A DNA stretch of 14,732 bases from JBCBTJ01 sp964597685 (GTDB lineage: Bacteria > Pseudomonadota > Alphaproteobacteria > Caulobacterales > Hyphomonadaceae), in contig CAZQZC010000063.1 in assembly GCA_964597685.1 (NCBI GenBank), forward strand, positions 1 through 14,732, given 5' to 3'. Shown piece by piece: positions 7,839 to 14,241 of the stretch. Within the stretch, counting starts at the first letter, position 1; each line of letters begins with the position of its first letter. The position numbers and the translations under genes were made by a program. The notes beneath the pieces were generated by a model. That model worked only from the letters and a program-made list of their open reading frames with translations. It had not been told where the DNA came from and ran no database searches.

Positions 7839-8659
7839 GCAACCGCTCCTTCTTTGTGTTGTGACGCGTTGCGTAGGTAAAGATCTGCGAAATGAGCGGC
7901 TTGGCGTACATCGACGTCGCCGTCGCGCGCGAGTTCCAACGCAGCCGAAAAGACGCTCGCAGCAACGGAGCGATCTGGCAGATTTGTTGTTTGAGGGCGC
8001 AAACGCGCACGAATCTCGTCGAGCGTTTCCCACTCGGACAAATCTGGAATCACATGCCGCAACGAATCGCGAGCCGCCTCCAAAGGAAGTACAAATTGCT
8101 TCTCAACTCGGTGCGGCGCATCTTTCTCTTTCCGCCCGCGAATGGCCCCCAAGGCCTGCATAATATGCCATAGGGACGTGTCGTATTCGGTTCGTTTTAA
8201 GACCTTGGGCTGCTCGGGCGCGCCTCGTAGGAAGACGACATTGTTTAAAACAGGCCCGCTCTGCAGCGTTTCCGCGGCGTCCCGCATGGCGTCGAGGCGC
8301 TTCAAACGAAACGCCAGTCTGGCAGCCATGTCCTCGCCGGATATGTCGTCGTCAGCCGGCGCCTGCGGTTTTGGCAGCAATAGTTTTGATTTTAGGTAGG
8401 CGAGCCAAGACGCCATCAAGAGATAATCCGCCGCCAGATCGATCCGCTTCGATTTGGCGTCCTCGACGAACCTTAGATATTGCCGAGCAAGCTCGAGGAC
8501 CGAGACGTGCAGCAGATCGACCTTCTGCCGCCGCGCCAGGTCGAGCAACAGGTGCAGCGGGCCTTCAAACCCATCAACGTCAACGACAAAGGCTTCCGCT
8601 GCATGCGCCTCGTCGGCGCTGAGCGTTAGCTCGTCTATCGACGCGGCTTCGGTGTTCAT
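7835..8659 (-). CDS. scpA: ScpA, kleisin subunit of the SMC condensin complex
   Basis: A 274-residue kleisin that bridges the SMC heads and binds ScpB. The family signature GFEGPLHLLLDLARRQKVDL is at residues 30-49, followed by the helical N-terminal domain (AADYLLMASWLAYLKSKLLL at 76-95). A variable middle comes next, and then a C-terminal winged-helix domain of about 80 residues (ASVFSAALELARDGDV region). The ATG at 8657-8659 overlaps the nagZ TGA by 4 bases. The stop overlaps scpB in the same way, indicating coupled synthesis. Chromosome-condensation and peptidoglycan-recycling genes sharing one transcript is a usual arrangement in Alphaproteobacteria. Confidence 0.95.
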   Translation of the reverse strand: MNTEAASIDELTLSADEAHAAEAFVVDVDGFEGPLHLLLDLARRQKVDLLHVSVLELARQYLRFVEDAKSKRIDLAADYLLMASWLAYLKSKLLLPKPQAPADDDISGEDMAARLAFRLKRLDAMRDAAETLQSGPVLNNVVFLRGAPEQPKVLKRTEYDTSLWHIMQALGAIRGRKEKDAPHRVEKQFVLPLEAARDSLRHVIPDLSEWETLDEIRARLRPQTTNLPDRSVAASVFSAALELARDGDVDVRQAAHFADLYLRNASQHKEGAVA

Positions 8660-9699
8660 GCCGCGCTCGCCAAGTTTGGAAAGATGCGCCTAAGCTCACC
8701 CCAGGCCGCGTCCGCATCGATCGGCTCGAACGACGTCGCCATCGCCTCCGCTCGCTCCGCCCGCTCCATCGCCCGCGCCTCCAGCGCCATCGAGGCATCG
8801 GCGACTTCTGTCATCTCAGCCAAGATCTTGTCTGAGTCCTTTTCGAACCCAGCGCAGTGCAAAACTACGTCGCAACCAGCCGACAATGCGGCGCGCGTTC
8901 TGTCCGCAAGCGCGCCGCCAAGCGCCTTCATGCCAAGATCGTCGCTCATCAGGAGACCATCAAAACCGATTCGCGTACGGATGACTTCACTAATCAGCTT
9001 GTTAGAAACCGTGGCCGCACGTTCGGGATCTATAGAATCGTAAGCAATGTGCGCCGTCATCGCCATCGGCGCGTCGGAAAGGCGGGCGAAGGCGTCGAAA
9101 TCCTTTGCCAATTCATTGCCGCCCGCAGTCACGCGCGGCAATTCGAGGTGACTGTCGGCCATCGAACGTCCGTGGCCTGGAATATGTTTCACCACCCCGG
9201 CCACGCCGCCGGCGGCGAGCCCTTCGAGTGCGGCGCGGCCAAGTTCGGATACCTGAACCGGGTCGGTCCCAAAGGCGCGGTCGCCGATGACGTCGTGAGC
9301 GCCAGGAACAGGCAAATCGACGACAGGGGCGCAATCGGCGTGAATTGACATGCGCGACAATTCCCTGGCGATCAGACGATGTCCGAGCCATGTGGCGCGT
9401 TTGGCGGCCTCTGGATCGTTCTCATAGAGCGCGCCATAGTCCGAGCCGCGTGGAAATACGGGCCAATCAGGCGCCTTCAATCTGGCGACGCGCCCGCCTT
9501 CCTGATCGATAAAGATCAAACACGGTCGGCCAATGGCCGACCAAATTTCGTCGACAAGCAGACGCACCTGGCTTGGCGTTCCGCAGGACCGTCCCATGAG
9601 AATAACGCCCCACGGGTTCGCTCGGGCGAAAAGCCGCGCCTCGCCCGGGGTCAGACGCTCCCCGGAAACACTCAGGATACAGGCTTTTGGCGTGCTCAT
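8656..9699 (-). CDS. nagZ: NagZ, beta-N-acetylhexosaminidase (glycoside hydrolase family 3)
   Basis: A 347-residue GH3 enzyme that removes N-acetylglucosamine from GlcNAc-anhydroMurNAc peptides during peptidoglycan recycling. No signal peptide is visible, so it acts in the cytoplasm, as is usual for Gram-negative NagZ. Motifs: IDQEGGRVARL at 64-74; the KHIPGHG substrate/catalytic loop at 171-177; the Asp-x-His pair D182/H184 just after it; and the nucleophile aspartate in MSDD (D253). The ATG at 9697-9699 is chosen because AGGAG lies 4 bases before it and the preceding SPOR gene ends one base upstream. An alternative start at 9732 would overlap that gene by 32 bases. The stop overlaps scpA. 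Confidence 0.95.
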   Translation of the reverse strand: MSTPKACILSVSGERLTPGEARLFARANPWGVILMGRSCGTPSQVRLLVDEIWSAIGRPCLIFIDQEGGRVARLKAPDWPVFPRGSDYGALYENDPEAAKRATWLGHRLIARELSRMSIHADCAPVVDLPVPGAHDVIGDRAFGTDPVQVSELGRAALEGLAAGGVAGVVKHIPGHGRSMADSHLELPRVTAGGNELAKDFDAFARLSDAPMAMTAHIAYDSIDPERAATVSNKLISEVIRTRIGFDGLLMSDDLGMKALGGALADRTRAALSAGCDVVLHCAGFEKDSDKILAEMTEVADASMALEARAMERAERAEAMATSFEPIDADAAWGELRRIFPNLASAA

Positions 9700-9700
9700 G

Positions 9701-10549
9701 TCACTCCTGAACGACGATGCAAGACGCGCCATTGGCTTTCACCGCGGCGCAAAATTCACTGGCGTTGGCGCGAGTTGCAAACGCGCCGGCCCGAAGTCGA
9801 TAGAAAACACCTCGGGCGCCGAGATCGGCGCGTTGGATCCTACGCTCGGCGCCGGCAAAAATATCTGGTGCTCCGGCCAAGGCGTCGTCCCAAGCCCTGA
9901 CGGCCGCCGCTTCAGAACGCAGCGCAGCGATCTGAACTAGAAACGCGCCGGAAGCGTCGAACGCGAACCGCCCAATGGGCAAAGCGGGTTCTGCCGCCTC
10001 GATCGCCGCCGGTTCCGGGCGCGTGACACTCTCGGCGGCGCTCGGCTCAACGTCCGCCGAGCGTTCTGGCTCCGACGGCGTGGGGTCAACAACCTGAACG
10101 GGCGGAGCCGGTTCTACGATGATTGGCCCTGGTTCGTCGGACAAGCCTGGCCGTAATTCCATGGGCGGACCGCCGTCCAGAAAACGATCGCGCGCCTCAG
10201 GTCCCGCAGCCTCAGACCCGCGCACGGCCGCAGCAACGATTGGAACGCCGCCGTCCATTTGGTCATATATCCGCCGGTCCATGCCGGGGGTTTCCGCGCC
10301 GCCGCGATCCTCCGGAGCGCGTCGGTAATCGCCGGCCTCCGCCGCGATGATCGGCAATCGGTCGCCGTCCGGTCGAACGCCCTGGCGGTAAGTGTTCCAG
10401 ACAACAGCCGCAAATATCAGAACGACAGTCACCGCGAGGCCGAGGATCAACGGCCCGCGCGACCCGTCTTCTTCGGCCAAATCGTACCCTTTGTAATCAT
10501 CTTCGAATGGCCCGAAATCGGGTTTGTCCCCGCCCTGCGCCCGCATCAT
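9701..10549 (-). CDS. SPOR-domain inner-membrane protein
   Basis: A 282-residue bitopic protein. It has an acidic cytoplasmic N-terminus of about 30 residues, a transmembrane helix at about 31-54, a long low-complexity periplasmic linker (Pro/Glu/Ala-rich, strongest at about 142-189) and a C-terminal SPOR domain at about 201-282. SPOR domains bind denuded glycan strands at the septum, so a division-site role is likely, but the specific function is unknown. Two cysteines in the SPOR domain (about 267 and 277) could form a disulfide. The start ATG at 10547-10549 has GAGG 6 bases upstream; the longer frame from 10618 lacks a ribosome-binding site and adds a poor N-terminus. nagZ starts one base after its stop. 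In many Alphaproteobacteria this gene follows argS and precedes nagZ. Confidence 0.88.
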   Translation of the reverse strand: MMRAQGGDKPDFGPFEDDYKGYDLAEEDGSRGPLILGLAVTVVLIFAAVVWNTYRQGVRPDGDRLPIIAAEAGDYRRAPEDRGGAETPGMDRRIYDQMDGGVPIVAAAVRGSEAAGPEARDRFLDGGPPMELRPGLSDEPGPIIVEPAPPVQVVDPTPSEPERSADVEPSAAESVTRPEPAAIEAAEPALPIGRFAFDASGAFLVQIAALRSEAAAVRAWDDALAGAPDIFAGAERRIQRADLGARGVFYRLRAGAFATRANASEFCAAVKANGASCIVVQE

Positions 10550-10577
10550 GATCAGCCTCGTGAATGATCCATATCCT

Positions 10578-10607
10578 GTTAACGCTACGCTCGTTTTCGT
10601 TAACGAG
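10578..10607. repeat. Two overlapping inverted repeats in the dgt-SPOR gap
   Basis: One repeat is GTTAACG (10578-10584) with CGTTAAC (10598-10604) and a 13-base spacer. The other is CTCGTT (10590-10595) with AACGAG (10602-10607) and a 6-base loop. They share bases, so as RNA they are mutually exclusive. As DNA the first could be a dyad operator, with arms 20 bases apart centre to centre. The SPOR gene starts 28 bases downstream on the minus strand. There is no T-run on the minus-strand side, so a dgt terminator is not supported. Role unknown. Confidence 0.45.
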
Positions 10608-10643
10608 TTTTGAATCAACTGGGATCTAACCCCAGCAATGCGG

Positions 10644-11816
10644 CTAAATCATGCTGCCGAGATCAAACAGACGCCGGTGCTCTTCGATCGCGAAATTGTC
10701 CGTCATGCCGGCGATATAGTCGCAGACAAGCCGCGCCCGCCGAGCCCCCGTGACTTGCTCGGCGTCGGCGCGCCACGGCGGCGGGAGCGTCGACGGTTCG
10801 TCCTGAAATTGCTGAAACAGATCCTTCAAGACGCGCTTCGCCTGAGCCCGAACGCGATTCACTTTGTAATGCTTGTACATTCTTTCAAACAAAAACGCGC
10901 GCAGAGCGCGCTGGCGCGCTTCTAGATCGTGTGAGAAGGCGACAATCGGGGCGTCGAGCTGACGAATATCAGCGGCGGATTGGGGTTGCGCGTCGTCAAT
11001 CCGGCGGCGGGTTTCCTGAACAAGGTCTGAGATCCAAACGCCAATTAGCCGGCGAACCGCTTCATGCTTCACACGCGCAGCGTCCAAGGCCGGGTGTTCG
11101 GCGAGAACACCTCGAAACGCATCCCCTACAATGGGGAGCGGGAGGAGGTCTTCAATCGTAAAAAGGCCGGCTTCGAGGCCGTCGTCGATATCGTGGTTGT
11201 TGTAGGCGATATCATCGGCGAGGGCTGCGACTTGGGCCTCCGGTCCAGCGAATGTATCCAATTCGAGCGCGCTCAGGTGTGGGAAGTCGCGAAACGCGGC
11301 TGGCAGGTGTTCAAAGTTCACGTCCGTGGTAATCAGCGGGCCGTTGTGCTTTATCAGCCCCTCGAGCATCTCCCACGTTAGGTTCAGCCCGTCGAAAAGC
11401 GGGTACCTTCGCTCCAATTTCGTAACCACGCGCAGCGTTTGAGCGTTGTGGTCGAATCCCTCGAATTCAGCCATGCATTCATCAAGCTGATCTTCGCCAG
11501 CATGCCCAAACGGAGGGTGGCCCAGATCATGCGCGAGCGCGAGCGCTTCAGCCAAATCTTCATCTAGGCCGAGCGTGCGGGCGACTGAACGCGCGATCTG
11601 CGCAACTTCCAGCGAATGGGTGAGCCGCGTTCTGTAATGATCGCCTTCGTGGGCGACGAAGACCTGGGTTTTCTGCTTCAAACGACGAAAGGCTGTGGCG
11701 TGAATGATACGGTCGCGATCGCGCTGAAACGGTGTACGGGTTTGCGACGGCGGCGCGTCATAAAACCGGCCGCGCGAAGACGACGGATTGGTCGCGTAGA
11801 TCGCTCTCTTTTCCAT
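10644..11816 (-). CDS. dgt: Deoxyguanosinetriphosphate triphosphohydrolase-like HD protein
   Basis: A 390-residue HD-superfamily enzyme of the dGTPase type, which hydrolyses dNTPs to the nucleoside and triphosphate. Metal-binding residues are visible as H67 (in RLTHSLEV), H96-D97 (in HDLGHPPFGHAGE) and the later Asp pair D201-D202 (in ADDIAY). The early segment around DRDRIIHATAFRRLKQKTQV is also typical. Length fits the shorter alphaproteobacterial subfamily. Substrate preference cannot be read from sequence, and many members act on several dNTPs or are regulatory. The ATG at 11814-11816 has a GGGAAG about 9 bases upstream. It diverges from erpA with 28 bases between the starts. The stop (TAG) is followed by a 94-base gap and the SPOR gene; argS is not between them. 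Confidence 0.93.
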   Translation of the reverse strand: MEKRAIYATNPSSSRGRFYDAPPSQTRTPFQRDRDRIIHATAFRRLKQKTQVFVAHEGDHYRTRLTHSLEVAQIARSVARTLGLDEDLAEALALAHDLGHPPFGHAGEDQLDECMAEFEGFDHNAQTLRVVTKLERRYPLFDGLNLTWEMLEGLIKHNGPLITTDVNFEHLPAAFRDFPHLSALELDTFAGPEAQVAALADDIAYNNHDIDDGLEAGLFTIEDLLPLPIVGDAFRGVLAEHPALDAARVKHEAVRRLIGVWISDLVQETRRRIDDAQPQSAADIRQLDAPIVAFSHDLEARQRALRAFLFERMYKHYKVNRVRAQAKRVLKDLFQQFQDEPSTLPPPWRADAEQVTGARRARLVCDYIAGMTDNFAIEEHRRLFDLGSMI

Positions 11817-11844
11817 CGCTGCGAACTTCCCTATCTATCCAAAT

Positions 11845-12171
11845 ATGAGCGACGTCATTCTCACGCCTTCCGCCGCCAAGCGCATTAACGCGATTCTGGC
11901 CAAGCAACCTGACAAGTCCATGTTGCGCGTCGCCGTCGACGGCGGGGGATGCTCGGGCTTCTCATATCGGTTCGACTTCGCCGACGGGATCAATGACGAC
12001 GATATCGTCATCGAACGCGACGGAGCAAAGGTCGCCATCGACGAAATGAGCCTCGAGTTTCTCAAAGGCGCTGAGATCGATTTCTCGGAGGAGCTCATCG
12101 GGGCGGCGTTCAAGATCAACAATCCGAACGCGACAGCTAGCTGCGGCTGCGGCACCAGCTTCTCGGTCTGA
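11845..12171 (+). CDS. erpA: ErpA-type A-type iron-sulfur carrier (HesB/IscA family)
   Basis: A 108-residue A-type carrier that receives Fe-S clusters from the SUF/ISC machinery and hands them to apo-proteins. The three cluster-binding cysteines are present: C36 in GGGCSGFSY, and C100 and C102 in SCGCGTSFSV. The preceding INNPNATA stretch is typical of ErpA-like members, but the split between ErpA, IscA and SufA is not certain from sequence alone. The ATG is 28 bases from the divergent dgt start. No Shine-Dalgarno is visible. A TATCTA at 11832-11837 would place transcription initiation near the ATG, so a leaderless message is possible but unproven. Position next to dgt is common in Alphaproteobacteria. 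Cluster-containing CcoG nearby is a potential client, which is inference. Confidence 0.88.
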   Translation: MSDVILTPSAAKRINAILAKQPDKSMLRVAVDGGGCSGFSYRFDFADGINDDDIVIERDGAKVAIDEMSLEFLKGAEIDFSEELIGAAFKINNPNATASCGCGTSFSV

Positions 12172-12223
12172 GCCGGGGCGCGGTCGCCGGGACACGCCAA
12201 ATTCATTTCGTAGGCGTTTCAGA

Positions 12224-12253
12224 TTGACCTGGACCGAGCCCAGGGCGTAGCTA
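12224..12253 (+). promoter_or_regulatory. Candidate sigma-70-like promoter for the lipoprotein gene
   Basis: TTGACC at 12224-12229 and TAGCTA at 12248-12253 are separated by 18 bases. Transcription would begin about 25 bases before the ATG at 12284. The -35 is good and the -10 is only fair. Found by eye, not by scoring. Confidence 0.35.
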
Positions 12254-12271
12254 CGTCCCTTCACGCTACGC
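12245..12271 (+). repeat. Inverted repeat in the leader of the lipoprotein gene
   Basis: GCGTAGC (12245-12251) and GCTACGC (12265-12271) are perfect 7-bp arms around 13 bases. The left arm also belongs to the 10-base palindrome CGTAGCTACG (12246-12255). It overlaps the candidate -10 box and ends just before the purine-rich ribosome-binding site AGAGGGGAA (12272-12280). It could be an operator or a leader hairpin. Confidence 0.35.
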
Positions 12272-12283
12272 AGAGGGGAAATC

Positions 12284-12811
12284 ATGCGTATCAGATCCGC
12301 TATGGCCGGGCTTTGGGCCTTCGCCGCGCTTGCCGCTTGCCAATCTTTTCCAGATGGGACCAGCGTCGCCGACTACTGCGCAAACGCCGACAATTCGAAC
12401 GACCCTGTTTGCCAACTGAATGTCGAGATCAATGGGCAGCGCACGGCGCTCGCCGAGACCAGCATGGAGCTGTCCGAGGCCCGCTCTCTCGCCAGCGACG
12501 CCATGACAACGTCCACGAACGCCATGAGCCTGGCCGAGCAAGCCATGGCGCGGGCCAATCAAGCGGCCAGCCTGGAGGAGCGTCTCGCTTGCGAGACCCG
12601 GGTCGTCCAAAAATCCAATGTCGGGACTTGTGCCGCCGGACAGACATTGATGAGTTGCACGCAGACCCGTTACACCTACCGCGCAGGCGGCCCGTCCATA
12701 TTGCGCGAAATCGACGATCAGATGTGCCGCTTCCATGACCAGGTCCTGGAAATGCGCGTACGCTGCTGCTCACTCGACGAACCGGCGACGTTCGCCGATG
12801 CGGGCCTTTAA
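12284..12811 (+). CDS. Hypothetical cysteine-rich lipoprotein with Ala/Met-rich coiled coil
   Basis: A 175-residue protein of unknown function. Residues 1-19 form a lipoprotein signal peptide ending in LAAC (lipid-modified C19), so the mature protein is probably an outer-membrane or periplasmic lipoprotein. Cysteines C32 and C43 precede a long helix at about residues 50-102. This helix is rich in Ala, Ser, Met and Glu with regular small residues, resembling the alanine-zipper coils of Lpp or OprI lipoproteins. The C-terminal 70 residues hold six cysteines (103, 116, 125, 148, 161, 162), including a CC pair, and aromatic/basic patches, suggesting a disulfide-bonded head. A GGGG-containing ribosome-binding site precedes the ATG. 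It appears to be a single-gene unit with its own leader. I cannot place it in a named family. Confidence 0.82.
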   Translation: MRIRSAMAGLWAFAALAACQSFPDGTSVADYCANADNSNDPVCQLNVEINGQRTALAETSMELSEARSLASDAMTTSTNAMSLAEQAMARANQAASLEERLACETRVVQKSNVGTCAAGQTLMSCTQTRYTYRAGGPSILREIDDQMCRFHDQVLEMRVRCCSLDEPATFADAGL

Positions 12812-12825
12812 ACACACCCACCTTC

Positions 12826-12865
12826 CCGTCGGCTAGGCGGAACGTTTAGACTGCCCAGCCGACGG
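12826..12865 (+). other. Strong hairpin ending in the nitroreductase ribosome-binding site
   Basis: Bases 12826-12834 (CCGTCGGCT) pair perfectly with 12857-12865 (AGCCGACGG). After one A-C mismatch (12835/12856), 12836-12840 pair with 12851-12855 (one G-U), leaving a 10-base loop at 12841-12850. That gives 14 pairs in a 40-base element. The last two paired bases are the first two of GGAGG (12864-12868), which is the Shine-Dalgarno of the gene at 12875. No T-run follows, so an intrinsic terminator is unlikely on either strand. A translational control element is the natural reading, but it is unproven. Confidence 0.6.
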
Positions 12866-12874
12866 AGGAACGCC

Positions 12875-13546
12875 ATGGATGTGAAGCAAGCTGTCGCACA
12901 GCGGATTTCGACGCGGGCGTTTCAAGACACGTCGCTGTCCGAAGCCGACATCCGATCCTGGCTCGCGGAAGCCCAGCGTGCGCCGTCGGGCGGCAACACC
13001 CAGCCTTGGCGGGTGATCGCGCTCTCTGGCGAGGCGAAAGACGACGTCGTCAAACTCGCGTTTGAACGCCTGTCCGACAATCCCCGAGGCGAGGAGACGG
13101 ATAGGCCGATCTATCCGACGGGGCTTTGGGAGCCGCATGAAGCGCGCCGCCGCCGCGTCGGCGAAATGCTGTATGAGACGCTCGGCATTCCACGCGAGAA
13201 CAAAGCGGGTCGTCGGGCCTGGTTCGCCAACAATTTCCGCTTCTTCGGCGCACCGGTTGCGCTCTTCTTCGTCATCGATGAACGGATGGGGCATGGCCAA
13301 TGGGCCCACACCGGCATGTTCATGCAATCGCTCGCCCTGCTCGCTGAAGAACGAGGCTGGGGAACGTGCATGCAGGAATGCTGGGGCATGCTTCGCCCCT
13401 CGCTGAAACGGCACTTCGACCTGGCCCCGACAGAAATGGTTTATTGCGGCATGGCGGTCGGCGTCCCTGACAACGACGCGCCGATCAACACGCTGAGATC
13501 CGAACGTGCGGACATAGACGCTTTCGCGACGCTAAAGGGCTTCTAG
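12875..13546 (+). CDS. Nitroreductase-family FMN oxidoreductase
   Basis: A 223-residue flavoprotein of the nitroreductase superfamily, which uses NAD(P)H to reduce nitro compounds, quinones or other substrates. FMN-phosphate-binding residues R10, S12 and R14 are visible in the RISTR motif. APSGGNTQPW at 36-45 is typical of the PnbA-like branch. A GWGTCMQE segment and a C-terminal CGMAVGVPD strand complete the fold. No signal peptide is visible, so it is cytosolic. The ATG at 12875 has GGAGG with a 6-base spacer; that site is partly inside the hairpin at 12826-12865. Its physiological substrate cannot be deduced and the neighbours give no clue. Confidence 0.92.
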   Translation: MDVKQAVAQRISTRAFQDTSLSEADIRSWLAEAQRAPSGGNTQPWRVIALSGEAKDDVVKLAFERLSDNPRGEETDRPIYPTGLWEPHEARRRRVGEMLYETLGIPRENKAGRRAWFANNFRFFGAPVALFFVIDERMGHGQWAHTGMFMQSLALLAEERGWGTCMQECWGMLRPSLKRHFDLAPTEMVYCGMAVGVPDNDAPINTLRSERADIDAFATLKGF

Positions 13547-13586
13547 TCCGCCATCATTCCGCCGTGCTGGCGCGCGATTGAGCATC

Positions 13587-14195
13587 ATGCCTTTCGACCG
13601 CCGCACCATGCTTGCTGGCGGGGCGGCCGCGTTGTTATCGCCCTGCGCAAAAGCCGAACCCAATCGGCACTGGTCTGCACGCCTTATATCGGCCGCCCGA
13701 GATCAGATCGGCGTGACGCGCCATTACGATTCGGGGTATGTCGCACTCTCCTATCCAGGTGGAGACGTACCGCCGGACCGAGGCGTGTGTTCCGACGTCG
13801 TTATACGAGCCTATCGACAAGCTTTCGGTTTCGACTTTCAAACGGCGGTCCACAACGACATGTCGAGCGCCTTCGACGAATACCCGTCTGCATGGGGATT
13901 AACGCGACCAGATCGGAGTATAGACCATCGCCGGGTTCTGAACCTCGAGACATTTCTCCGCCGCAAGGGAGCCCAGCGACCCCTGCCGCGCTTCGAGACG
14001 GGCTGGCTGCCCGGCGATCTTGCGACGATGCGCGTCGACGGACTGCCCCATATCGCGCTTGTCTCGAACCGAATGGCCCGCGCAGAACGGTGCAGTGTTA
14101 TCCACAATATCGGGCTTGGAACGCGCGAAGAGGACGTTCTCACGCGGTTTGATCTCGTGGGCCGATTTCGCTTCGCGCCCGCTTCGCCAATCTAA
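13587..14195 (+). CDS. DUF1287-family secreted protein with probable Tat signal
   Basis: A 202-residue protein matching the DUF1287 family, which has an NlpC/P60-like cysteine-peptidase or amidase appearance. Family signatures include YPGGDVPPDRGVCSD (candidate nucleophile C68), IRAYR, VHNDM, the IDHRRVLNLETF block at 112-123, PGD at 142-144 and LPHIALVSN (candidate H155). The N-terminus reads DRRTMLAGG with R5-R6, then a short hydrophobic run and AKA-EP at residues 21-25. This fits a twin-arginine signal peptide with cleavage after AKA. A TTG start at 13578 would add three residues; ATG 13587 is preferred. Neither has a clear Shine-Dalgarno. Export by the TatABC encoded in the same window is inference. 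The biochemical activity of DUF1287 is not established to my knowledge. Confidence 0.85.
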   Translation: MPFDRRTMLAGGAAALLSPCAKAEPNRHWSARLISAARDQIGVTRHYDSGYVALSYPGGDVPPDRGVCSDVVIRAYRQAFGFDFQTAVHNDMSSAFDEYPSAWGLTRPDRSIDHRRVLNLETFLRRKGAQRPLPRFETGWLPGDLATMRVDGLPHIALVSNRMARAERCSVIHNIGLGTREEDVLTRFDLVGRFRFAPASPI

Positions 14196-14241
14196 GCTCA
14201 TCATACTCGACGGCTCATGCCGAGCGGCATAAGTACGACAC

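Noticed and set aside
7839..8033. Upstream extension of scpB to 8033
   Set aside because: It would lie entirely inside scpA, is rich in Arg and low in known motifs, and the ATG at 7838 has the usual 4-base overlap with the scpA stop.
9700..9732. Longer nagZ start at 9732
   Set aside because: It overlaps the SPOR gene by 32 bases, and the ATG at 9699 has a good AGGAG and gives the normal NagZ N-terminus.
10550..10618. Longer SPOR-protein start at 10618
   Set aside because: No ribosome-binding site precedes it; it adds a stretch that reads like intergenic DNA containing the inverted repeats. The ATG at 10549 has GAGG at 6 bases.
14217..14230. Hairpin ATGCC-GAGC-GGCAT before xthA as a terminator
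   Set aside because: Only 5 bp with no following T-run; too weak to call a terminator for the DUF1287 gene.
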